Below, in pieces: positions 1-5,509 of a stretch of DNA of 6,662 nt (positions are counted from its first letter, which is position 1; the number at the start of each line of letters is the position of its first letter). The stretch comes from an uncultured Persicitalea sp. (GTDB taxonomy: Bacteria; Bacteroidota; Bacteroidia; Cytophagales; Spirosomataceae). A program made the translations under genes and the position numbers. The stretch spans positions 1 through 6,662 of the forward strand of contig CATMVR010000283.1 of the NCBI GenBank assembly GCA_950075905.1, in the 5' to 3' direction. The notes under the pieces were generated by a model. The model searched no databases, was not told the DNA's origin, and was given only the letters and a program-made list of their open reading frames with translations.

Positions 1-739
1 TCAGGTCGAGTTTGCCTTTTTCTCCATTGTAGGTTTCCTCCCAGCTTACGTAGTCGGCGGCATTCATGTTTACGCCGTAGTTATTGATCGGGTTATTCAC
101 AAACCAGTCGAAGGTACGCGTACCGTTTTCATGTTCTGTGACCTTGCGCAGGCGACCGTTCGATACGTCCATCAGCGGCCGGGGTACGCGCACGCTGATG
201 AGCATGCTGTCGGTTTCGTCGTACATGTGGTCCTTGCAGGGCCACCACACGCTGCTACCCAGTCCCTGACAGGAGGTAGCGATAAACGGATTCCCCTGCC
301 GGTCGCGCTCCCATTGCACACCACCTTCCCAGGGTGGGTTAGTGGCAATCTGGGGCCGCCCGGCATAAAACACCTGTACCGATTCTTTCTGACCCGTCTT
401 CTGCGCTTTTTGAAGTGAAATGAAGTAGGCATTGCCATCGCGCCGGAAGGCCAGCTCTTTCCCATCCTGCGTCACTTTGCTGATAGCTAGCGGAGGTTGC
501 AGGTCAATCTGCATGGTCTGATAGGGTTTCAGCACGGTGTAGTGTACTGTATTGCTGCCGCTCAGGGAGCTATCGGCCGGATGCGCCGCAATGTCCAGAT
601 GGTAGTAGGTCAAATCCCACCAGGCGCGCTCAGGGGTAATGCTTCCCCGCAGGGTATCCTGATGCGTGAAGACAGGTTTCTGGGCAAAAAGCAGCGTGGA
701 ACTTAGGGTTAAGAGGGCTACCAGGAGGTATTTGGGCAT
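1..739 (-). CDS. M1 family metallopeptidase (aminopeptidase N-like), N-terminal part, runs off window
   Basis: This is an open frame of 246 codons from an ATG at 739 down to base 1 with no stop, so it is the 5' part of a longer gene. Residues 1-19 form a signal peptide (hydrophobic LLVALL...LLFA, then Q20), so the product is exported. The rest resembles the N-terminal beta-sandwich domain of M1 zinc aminopeptidases: WWDLTYYHLDI near 40-50, a 'DSSLSGSNTVHYTV' stretch near 56-69, and GSSVWWPCKD at 161-170, which is the family's conserved lead-in to the catalytic domain. The zinc motif HExxH and the downstream glutamate lie outside the window, so activity cannot be judged. In this family the protein cleaves N-terminal residues from peptides. 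The start was chosen because the signal peptide begins there; no Shine-Dalgarno sequence is visible. It stands alone here, and its upstream region contains a REP-like repeat. Confidence 0.85.
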   Translation of the reverse strand, partial: MPKYLLVALLTLSSTLLFAQKPVFTHQDTLRGSITPERAWWDLTYYHLDIAAHPADSSLSGSNTVHYTVLKPYQTMQIDLQPPLAISKVTQDGKELAFRRDGNAYFISLQKAQKTGQKESVQVFYAGRPQIATNPPWEGGVQWERDRQGNPFIATSCQGLGSSVWWPCKDHMYDETDSMLISVRVPRPLMDVSNGRLRKVTEHENGTRTFDWFVNNPINNYGVNMNAADYVSWEETYNGEKGKLDL

Positions 740-764
740 ATTGGTTGGGTTCAAATAATTAGAA

Positions 765-823
765 TTTTATGGTAAAACGCGTTGGAAACGATGATTGATA
801 CGGAGTTCACTTGCAAATTGGGA
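765..823 (+). repeat. REP-like two-hairpin repeat, copy 1 (diverged)
   Basis: This aligns without internal gaps, apart from one extra A in the A-run near 774-777, to the copy near 1293-1350. Both share TTTT-TGGTAAA, the exact block CGCGTTGGAAACG (778-790), a 20-base middle of lower similarity, and TTGCAAAT followed by GGG (811-822). The block CGTT-GGA-AACG can form a small hairpin. The second hairpin, perfect in copy 2, is degenerate here because the left arm has drifted. The copy lies between the M1 peptidase start and the end of the 99-residue Rpn remnant, in the same orientation as copy 2. Calling it REP-like is an inference from the paired-hairpin structure and the repetition; no associated RAYT transposase gene is in the window. 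Confidence 0.55.
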
Positions 824-866
824 AAAGTCAGTCTATAACTAGCGAAAGTTTTTAGGAACAGTACCT

Positions 867-1166
867 TTAGAGTTTGCTGATTTCGCCCTCTGAAAGTCCT
901 GTGTAACGGACAATTTTTTCAACCGGTTCGCCTTCAGCTTTCATCATTTTTGCCGTTTCGATTTTTCCTGCCATTTTTCCTTCGGCTTTCCCTTCGGCTT
1001 TTCCTTCGTCAAAAGCAGTATCAATTACACCTTTCAGGTCACGATAAATTTTCAGACTGCTTTCATATTTGTCACGATCTGCCTGTCCAAGACTGGCCAG
1101 TTCAGCCTTTTCAAAAACCTTCTTAAAGCCGAAGTCGGTATAGGGATTGATATATTTTGCATTCAT
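867..1166 (-). CDS. Internally deleted Rpn / PD-(D/E)XK putative transposase remnant (C-terminal domain only)
   Basis: This 99-residue protein starts at ATG 1166. Its first 16 residues (MNAKYINPYTDFGFKK) are nearly identical to those of the 223-residue neighbour upstream. It then jumps directly to VFEKAELASLGQ, which in full-length members of the Rpn/TIGR01784-type family (about 300 residues) lies after the nuclease core. Roughly 180-220 residues, including the catalytic Asp and Glu-x-Gln, are therefore missing in frame. What remains is the helical C-terminal domain: YESSLKIYRDLKGVIDTAFDEG (34-55), a Lys/Glu/Gly-rich linker of EGKA-type repeats (54-68), and a terminal helix-turn-helix-like segment (about 70-99, GEPVEKIVRYTGLSEGEI). 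It cannot be a nuclease on its own. It could be a decayed gene, or a free C-terminal-domain protein of the kind that acts as an inhibitor in other Rpn systems. The reading frame is intact. Confidence 0.7.
   Translation of the reverse strand: MNAKYINPYTDFGFKKVFEKAELASLGQADRDKYESSLKIYRDLKGVIDTAFDEGKAEGKAEGKMAGKIETAKMMKAEGEPVEKIVRYTGLSEGEISKL
972..1007 (-). repeat. Short tandem 12-bp repeat encoding EGKA units
   Basis: On the minus strand the unit GAAGGAAAAGCC recurs about three times (GAAGGAAAAGCC, GAAGGGAAAGCC, then GAAGGAAAAATG), encoding EGKA-EGKA-EGKM inside the 99-residue Rpn remnant. Such linkers of variable length just before the terminal helix are usual in this family, probably produced by replication slippage in multiples of one repeat so that the frame is kept. 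Confidence 0.6.
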
Positions 1167-1270
1167 TGCTGTATTGAACTATTTCCGACGGTAGTATCCT
1201 TGAAGAAATAAGCATATTGATTGTCCGAATTTTATGCTATATTATATGACTTATATTTTATACTTGGCCA
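1167..1270. other. AT-rich spacer between the two Rpn remnants
   Basis: These 104 bases separate the stop of the 223-residue remnant from the start of the 99-residue one. The stretch is strikingly AT-rich (13 G/C in the 60 bases 1201-1260). On the minus strand the last 45 or so bases before the ATG at 1166 share a gapped pattern with the sequence before the ATG at 1942 (TATTT, AAGG, TACCG, GAAA, CAATA in the same order). This suggests that the 5' flank was duplicated along with the gene. I see no clear promoter, terminator or RNA gene in it. Confidence 0.45.
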
Positions 1271-1942
1271 TCAGCGATAATAAAAATTATTATTTTGTGG
1301 TAAACGCGTTGGAAACGCTATTTGATGCAACACCCGATTGCAAATCGGGGTTAGCGGGATTGCCGGTATGCTTTCGAAATCTTCCAGATGTTTTATGAAG
1401 TACAGCCATTTATCCAATCGGGTTTCCAGCCCGCTTTCTGGCTTGGAAAAATTGGGCATTTCCAGATATACATAGGTCAGCTTATCATAAAAGACTTTCC
1501 CATTATGGTTTTTGAGTTTGATCGTATGCAGAAATTCGCTTTTCTCAGGCTCGCTTTCGTAATCATCAAACGTAAAGTCCAGGATTCCAACGCAATAAAT
1601 CGCTTTTAGATTATAATTCCATTCACCTCTTTCAGCCTGCTCCCGAATAGGGAAGGTTGAATAATAGATCGTTCTTTCCTTAAAGTAATTCTGTTTTGCC
1701 TTTTGCAACTCTACGATGAACTTTTCGCCCTTGTCGTTTTCACAGTAAATGTCGTAAACGGCTTTACGGTCTAGGTCGGTCAGGCCAAGTTGTTCGGTGT
1801 TTTTGAAAGTCAGATCCACAATTTTGCTTTGTTCGGGCAAAAGGGAATTCAGGAAGTCAATAAGCTGTGGCTTACTGGCTTCCTCACCAAAGATTTTCTT
1901 AAATCCGAAGTCGGTATAGGGGTTGATATATTTTGCCTTCAT
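1271..1942 (-). CDS. Rpn family recombination-promoting nuclease / putative transposase, C-terminally truncated
   Basis: This 223-residue protein starts at ATG 1942, with AAAGGA about 10 bases upstream. It matches the PD-(D/E)XK nuclease transposase family (TIGR01784/PF12784 type): the N-terminal signature NPYTDFGFKKIFG (7-19), then LIDFLNSLL (27-35), D64 in AVYDIYC, and the catalytic-type E78-L-Q80 in KFIVELQ, followed by ERTIYY (89-94) and the conserved WLYFIKHLEDFESIPAI (179-195). Family members are DNA nucleases of about 300 residues linked to RecA-independent DNA transfer in E. coli and, in some cases, phage defence. Here family similarity stops at Ile195. The last 28 residues (from PLTPICN) are not family sequence but translation of the REP-like repeat at 1293-1357. 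The core residues look intact, but the helical C-terminal domain is missing. Codon use and low GC differ from the flanking genes, suggesting acquired DNA. Confidence 0.8.
   Translation of the reverse strand: MKAKYINPYTDFGFKKIFGEEASKPQLIDFLNSLLPEQSKIVDLTFKNTEQLGLTDLDRKAVYDIYCENDKGEKFIVELQKAKQNYFKERTIYYSTFPIREQAERGEWNYNLKAIYCVGILDFTFDDYESEPEKSEFLHTIKLKNHNGKVFYDKLTYVYLEMPNFSKPESGLETRLDKWLYFIKHLEDFESIPAIPLTPICNRVLHQIAFPTRLPQNNNFYYR
1293..1357 (+). repeat. REP-like two-hairpin repeat, copy 2
   Basis: This copy contains two adjacent hairpins: GCGTT-GGA-AACGC (1305-1317) and CCCGATT-GCA-AATCGGG (1333-1349), separated by about 15 bases. The same layout, in decayed form, is at 765-823 in the same orientation. 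The tandem pair of short stems with conserved outer blocks is the architecture of REP/BIME-type interspersed repeats, although the family assignment is inference. It abuts the point where the nuclease gene loses homology to its family, and it is translated as that protein's C-terminal tail. Confidence 0.65.
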
Positions 1943-2040
1943 TTTTATATTGTCCTTTCTTCGGTACTCTTACACCTTAAAAATATGCAGTATGTCCAAA
2001 AGGTTTTTTTCAACACTGTTAAGAGTTTGTAAATCCAATC
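1943..2040. other. Intergenic AT-rich region upstream of the Rpn nuclease remnant
   Basis: This gene-free stretch lies between the Rpn start and the heptad array behind the Kelch gene. On the minus strand a TATTTTTA sequence resembles a Bacteroidota -7 box, but no TTTG element sits at the right distance, so I do not call a promoter. The 45 or so bases nearest the ATG resemble the leader of the downstream Rpn remnant. I see nothing else in it. Confidence 0.35.
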
Positions 2041-2053
2041 ATGAAATTAGAAA

Positions 2054-2088
2054 AAAGCCGAAAGCCGACCGCCGAAAGCCCAAAACTA
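2054..2088 (+). repeat. Heptanucleotide-periodic array overlapping the Kelch stop codon
   Basis: Five consecutive seven-base units can be read on the plus strand: AAAGCCG, AAAGCCG, ACCGCCG, AAAGCCC, AAAACTA. The last unit contains the stop codon (TAG on the minus strand) of the Kelch gene. The units are related but not identical, so this is a degenerate array with a strict period of seven. Cyanobacterial STRR sequences are a known example of heptanucleotide repeats; a link to them is not implied. Confidence 0.6.
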
Positions 2089-3072
2089 CTTCACCAGCAC
2101 CTCCATCGAATTCAGTTCCGGCCCGCCGCCCCGGTTGGCCGAGCCGGCTACCACGTATACCTTGCCCTTCATAGCTACTGCGCCCGTGCCGTGGCGGCCC
2201 TGAAACAGATTGGGCAGCCGCTCCCATTGGCCGGTTTTGGTATTGTAGGCTTCTACCTCACTGTGGGCAGGTACCTGCTTATCGCTTTCTCCGCCAATGA
2301 TGAGTACCTTATTGCCATAGGCTACGGCCATGTTGCCAGCCCGGAGGGTAGGTAGGTTTTTGCTGGCATCCAGGGTAGTCCATTTATTGGTTTTGAAATC
2401 GTAGACGTCTACTTCGGGGATGGTACGGTTGAGCACCTGCTGGATTTTGGCCGTGGAAAGTCGGCCACCGGCTACGTATAGCTTGTCGCCTACCATGGCT
2501 ACCGATACGTGGTCGCGGGCTCGGGGGGCGTCGGGTAGTTTGCGCCAGGTATTGGTTTTGGGGTCATACTCGTCAAACCAGGTTACATGGCCGTCCCAGT
2601 GCCCGTCCTGAATGCCGCATACTATGTAGATTTTGTCATTGTACACAAAGGCACCCGAAGCACCGCGCAGGCGGTCGGCGGGCAGGTCCGGTCCCTTGCG
2701 CCATTCGTCGCGCTCAGGATTGTAGATGTACATCGAAGGAATCGGCGTTTCGTGCGGATAGCCGCCCGTGAAGGCCCCCACCACGTAAACCTCGCCCTTG
2801 TAAGAAACAGCCTGAAAGTGGCTCATTTCGAGTGGGGCCATGGCTTTGGTGATCCAAGAATCCTTCTTGGGGTCGTACTCTTCGATCGGTTTTACACCCC
2901 TGCCGCCCAGCAGGTACAGCTTACCGTTGACGTCGGTCATAGCGCATTCGTGCCGCTTGACGGGAAGACTCATGGGCTCGGCTGCCTGCCAGATTTGAGC
3001 TTTGGCAGCAAAGCATATTCCCAGGGCCAGCCCGATGCTTGCTAGCCAGGTTTTAGTTGTTGATAGCTTCAT
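2086..3072 (-). CDS. Exported Kelch repeat beta-propeller protein
   Basis: This 328-residue protein starts at ATG 3072. Residues 1-25 are a signal peptide (KTWLASIGLALGICFAAKA then Q26), so it acts in the periplasm or outside the cell. The remainder is a complete set of about six Kelch motifs. Each has a histidine/arginine-led first strand, a G/A-G pair ending the second strand (about 56-57, 99-100, 152-153, 202-203, 260-261, 309-310), a YD or YN element, and a tryptophan (W73, W124, W176, W231, W283). The sixth blade has no tryptophan strand of its own. W28 in QIWQAAEPMSLP near the N-terminus probably supplies it, closing a six-bladed propeller. Kelch propellers bind proteins or glycans; some relatives (galactose oxidase) are enzymes, but I see no reason to infer catalysis. 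The length fits a single propeller with no extra domain. It is transcribed divergently from the mcrC-like gene. Confidence 0.9.
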   Translation of the reverse strand: MKLSTTKTWLASIGLALGICFAAKAQIWQAAEPMSLPVKRHECAMTDVNGKLYLLGGRGVKPIEEYDPKKDSWITKAMAPLEMSHFQAVSYKGEVYVVGAFTGGYPHETPIPSMYIYNPERDEWRKGPDLPADRLRGASGAFVYNDKIYIVCGIQDGHWDGHVTWFDEYDPKTNTWRKLPDAPRARDHVSVAMVGDKLYVAGGRLSTAKIQQVLNRTIPEVDVYDFKTNKWTTLDASKNLPTLRAGNMAVAYGNKVLIIGGESDKQVPAHSEVEAYNTKTGQWERLPNLFQGRHGTGAVAMKGKVYVVAGSANRGGGPELNSMEVLVK

Positions 3073-3169
3073 AGTCGTAGGAGATTAGATATATTTACGA
3101 AGTAAACAAAAAAGCGTCTATTTCTCCACTTTATACCTATTTATACCCCAATCTCATTAAAAACCCGAC
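3073..3169. promoter_or_regulatory. Divergent intergenic region between Kelch and mcrC-like genes, with direct repeat
   Basis: These 97 bases must carry the promoters of two divergent genes. The octamer TTTATACC occurs twice, at 3130-3137 and 3140-3147, ten bases apart, so both copies would face the same side of the helix as a dimeric regulator site might require. No clear TAnnTTTG box was found for either direction, so the exact promoters are not assigned. The operator role is inference. Confidence 0.35.
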
Positions 3170-4444
3170 TTGCTTTACTTCGCAACCGAACATAGCGTAC
3201 TCACTACCGGTACCAAAGCCCCCCACAGTCCGGAGATTGTGCTGCCAAAGGCTGCTTTTGAGGCTCTGAAAGCCTACGCCCTCCGCAACGACGCCGAACC
3301 GGCACTTCGCTTCTTTATACAGCGGGGGCGGCCTTGCCTGCGCGTAGAAGCCTGCGTTGGTCTACTACGCGCCAATGAGCAGGTAAGTATCGAAATTCTT
3401 CCCAAAATAACGACGGATTGGTCTTCTGAATCTGTTCGATCAGCCCGCATTGCCCTGCTACGCATGCTGCAGGCGGTACCGGAGCTTTTTCCGAGGGTAC
3501 TTCCCGAAGCCCGTCTGAGCCAGCTGGCGGGTTTGCCGTTGCCGGAGGTACTGGCAGAGTTGTTTGTGGAAAAGGCCGGGGCGCTGATTCACCGGGGTTT
3601 GCGGAGTAGCTATGAGCGGGTAGCAACCCAGCTGCCTTTTGTAAAGGGGAAACTGCAAACGCACCGCCGACCGTGGCAACTGCTGACGCATCCCGATCGC
3701 CTGCCCGTGGTTCTGGACGAACGTACCCGCCACAACGCTCCCAACCGACTGCTGAAAGCCTGTCTGCACCAGCTGAAGAAGGGGCCTCACGCCCGACAAG
3801 TGCAGCAGTACCTGTTTACTTTGGATGATATTGCCGCTACGACGGACTGGCGGGCAGACCTGGCTACGGCCAAAAACCATAGCCGTAGCTTTCTTTCCTA
3901 TACCTGGCTGTGGCCCTGGACCGAGTGGCTGTTGGGGGGGAAAGCCCCCGGAGTTTCGGAGGGACGTACTACCCTGCCGGGCCTGCTTTTTCCTACCCAA
4001 ACTCTTTTTGAAAGTTACGTGGCTGCGAGTTTCCAACAGCACCTGCCGCCTAACTTCGACGTTCGTGTGCAGGAGTCGGCCCACCATTTACTGTACGATC
4101 CGGTTGGAAAACCGGCCTACCGACTGCGGCCGGATGTGGTCATCCGCCGAGGGAACGACGTATGGGTACTGGATACGAAATGGAAGACGATTCGGGGAAA
4201 TGAGCGGCAGGTAGCGCAAATATCCCAGAGTGATCTGTACCAGCTCTACGCCTACGGTCAACGCTACGTGGGAAGCGCAGGAAAGGTAAGGCTGGGCCTA
4301 ATCTACCCCCAAACCCCGGACTTTAAGGTAGCGCCACCGCCCTATGCTTACGAGCCCCATCTGCCGCTATACCTGCTACCTGCTGACCTCTCGGTAAGTG
4401 CCTCTCAGATGGTAGAACAGCTCTGGGAAGGTTTAGGAGACTAA
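3170..4444 (+). CDS. McrC-like restriction endonuclease subunit (McrBC family), without McrB nearby
   Basis: This 424-residue protein carries the McrC pattern in order: an N-terminal part ending CVGLLRANEQVSIEILPKI (62-80), RGLRSSYER (142-150) and LPFVKGKL (155-162), ERTRHNAPNRLLKACL (184-199), LFESYV (279-284), and the PD-(D/E)XK nuclease site as R-P-D322 then D335-T-K337, followed by the family hallmark SDLYQLYAYGQRY (354-366). All expected catalytic positions are present. In E. coli, McrC is the nuclease that works with the GTPase McrB to cut methylated DNA. No McrB lies on either side; the flanking genes are on the opposite strand and do not overlap. The start must be TTG at 3170, because an in-frame TAA lies at 3158-3160 and the first in-frame ATG is near codon 99, inside the conserved region. 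It may be a functional orphan nuclease, or it may partner with a distant McrB. Confidence 0.85.
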   Translation: MLYFATEHSVLTTGTKAPHSPEIVLPKAAFEALKAYALRNDAEPALRFFIQRGRPCLRVEACVGLLRANEQVSIEILPKITTDWSSESVRSARIALLRMLQAVPELFPRVLPEARLSQLAGLPLPEVLAELFVEKAGALIHRGLRSSYERVATQLPFVKGKLQTHRRPWQLLTHPDRLPVVLDERTRHNAPNRLLKACLHQLKKGPHARQVQQYLFTLDDIAATTDWRADLATAKNHSRSFLSYTWLWPWTEWLLGGKAPGVSEGRTTLPGLLFPTQTLFESYVAASFQQHLPPNFDVRVQESAHHLLYDPVGKPAYRLRPDVVIRRGNDVWVLDTKWKTIRGNERQVAQISQSDLYQLYAYGQRYVGSAGKVRLGLIYPQTPDFKVAPPPYAYEPHLPLYLLPADLSVSASQMVEQLWEGLGD

Positions 4445-4459
4445 ATGCTGTCTCAATAA

Positions 4460-4501
4460 AAAAACTTTCTGCTTTTCACTCTGAACTTTCAACTTTTCAC
4501 T
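4460..4501 (-). repeat. Heptanucleotide-periodic array overlapping the methyltransferase stop codon
   Basis: Six seven-base units in register can be read on the plus strand: AAAAACT, TTCTGCT, TTTCACT, CTGAACT, TTCAACT, TTTCACT. All end in CT. The last unit contains the TGA stop of the methyltransferase gene, and the array fills most of the 52-base gap between the two convergent genes. No hairpin terminator is visible in that gap; a run of seven A (4458-4464) gives the minus-strand transcript a T-run. Confidence 0.6.
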
Positions 4502-5432
4502 CTGGCTTGGTACCCGACACCACGTACATCATAGCGCCGCCCGCTGAGTGGTATTTGTTGGCATTGATATAGCGCTCGGTGCGCTCGCTCAGGTGGGCAT
4601 ACTTGCGTACGTATTCTTCGTAAAAATCGAGTTCTTCGGTGCCTAGTGCCTTGAAATAGTCGTAGTCGCTGTACTCGGTGGAATTCCAGCGGTCGCCGAG
4701 GCGCCACTGCTTCATGGTGGCGATCTGCTCGGGGGTATCGTAGGGCGGGTACATGGCAATGGCTTTATCGGAAAGCCGCACGTCGATATTCTCAAAGTTT
4801 GCCTGCGCCAGCAGGCCAGGCACGAGGTCGCCCAGCGAATTGTCTCCCTGACCCAGCTTTTTCTTTCCCCGCTCAAACAAAAGGGCATACTTCACATGGT
4901 CGAGGATTTCGTCCACCGGATCATTACTGGAAATAGAGCTTTTCGTTAAGCTCTGCACCAGATTATTAGGCTCTACGCACAAAATAATACCGCCGGGGCG
5001 CAGCACCCGCTTCATCTCGGCAATAACCTCGGTGGGATGGGGCACGTGGATCAGCAGCGTTTGACAGGTGACCAGGTCAAAGGTATTATCCTCGTAGGGC
5101 AGCTCATGGGCGTCGCCTTTTTTCAGTTCAAACTCCGCACCTTTTTTCGCAAAGTATTCCCGCAGCTCCCGGCTGCCTTTGGCCCACTTACGGTCGCTAT
5201 CTACGCCGCATACCCGCGTAGGGCGGTCGTCCGAAGAGCCCAGGTAATTGACCAGCAACCGGCTCCAGTGGCATTGCCCGCAGCCTACGTCGAGCATGCT
5301 GTAGCACTCGTTCAGGCTCAAGCGCCTGGCCAGCAGTTTCAGGAAACTCTCATTCCACCAGAAATCCCGGTAGTCGCCAAAAAAGTCTTCTGAATGTCCT
5401 TTTGCCTTACTTTCTGCTTTCTTGTACTTCAC
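4497..5432 (-). CDS. Class I SAM-dependent methyltransferase (Methyltransf_11 type), substrate unknown
   Basis: This 311-residue cytoplasmic protein has the Rossmann-fold methyltransferase motifs in order: motif I LDVGCG (47-52) binding S-adenosylmethionine, the acidic ribose-binding GVDSD (76-80), GDAHELPY (106-113), motif II FDLVTCQTLLIHVP (118-131), and motif III VLRPGGIILCVEPNN (143-157). After the fold there is a C-terminal part of roughly 150 residues, rich in charged and aromatic residues (YSDYDYFKALGTEELDFYEEYVRKY, about 254-278), which I do not recognise. It probably holds the substrate site. The start is GTG at 5432. An ATG just upstream is out of frame and meets TGA after two codons, and an in-frame TAA (5451-5453) excludes a longer form. 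The 5' neighbour is divergent and the 3' neighbour convergent, so the gene is monocistronic. Small molecule, lipid or protein substrates are all possible. Confidence 0.85.
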   Translation of the reverse strand: MKYKKAESKAKGHSEDFFGDYRDFWWNESFLKLLARRLSLNECYSMLDVGCGQCHWSRLLVNYLGSSDDRPTRVCGVDSDRKWAKGSRELREYFAKKGAEFELKKGDAHELPYEDNTFDLVTCQTLLIHVPHPTEVIAEMKRVLRPGGIILCVEPNNLVQSLTKSSISSNDPVDEILDHVKYALLFERGKKKLGQGDNSLGDLVPGLLAQANFENIDVRLSDKAIAMYPPYDTPEQIATMKQWRLGDRWNSTEYSDYDYFKALGTEELDFYEEYVRKYAHLSERTERYINANKYHSAGGAMMYVVSGTKPE

Positions 5433-5467
5433 GCCATTAGTGTTACAGTGTTATTAATTCTATTTTT

Positions 5468-5475
5468 CAAAGGTA
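5468..5475 (-). promoter_or_regulatory. Bacteroidota-type -7 box (TACCTTTG) for the methyltransferase gene
   Basis: On the minus strand TACCTTTG matches the Bacteroidota TAnnTTTG consensus exactly and lies about 35 bases upstream of the GTG start. No good TTTG element is found 19 bases further upstream, so the assignment rests on the -7 box and its position. Confidence 0.45.
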
Positions 5476-5509
5476 GAAAAACCGTCTGCGAATCCGGCAT
5501 TTCAGTATA

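Noticed and set aside
172..465. A 97-codon minus-strand frame at the left end.
   Set aside because: It lies in another frame of the M1 peptidase gene, which is continuous and well matched to its family.
751..760. TAATTATTTG upstream of the M1 peptidase as a TAnnTTTG promoter box (minus strand, about 750-762).
   Set aside because: The TA and TTTG parts are two bases too far apart and no -33 element is at the proper spacing.
1333..1349. The CCCGATT-GCA-AATCGGG hairpin as a terminator for the Rpn gene.
   Set aside because: It lies inside the reading frame and lacks a T-run on either strand; the duplicate at 765-823 points to an interspersed repeat instead.
765..1350. The two repeat copies as the start of a CRISPR array.
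   Set aside because: There are only two diverged copies about 530 bases apart with a gene between them, no regular spacers and no cas genes.
2587..3045. A 152-codon open frame antisense to the Kelch gene.
   Set aside because: It is a shadow of the Kelch coding frame with no signal peptide or family resemblance.
3458..4087. A 209-codon open frame antisense to the mcrC-like gene.
   Set aside because: It has low-complexity, arginine/glutamine-rich composition, no recognisable domain, and mirrors the codon bias of the real gene on the other strand.
4445..4460. The sequence ATGCTGTCTCAATAA after the mcrC-like stop, as an insertion-sequence end (GCTGTCTCA resembles some IS termini) or a tiny ORF.
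   Set aside because: No matching inverted end or transposase is nearby, and the ORF would be four codons.
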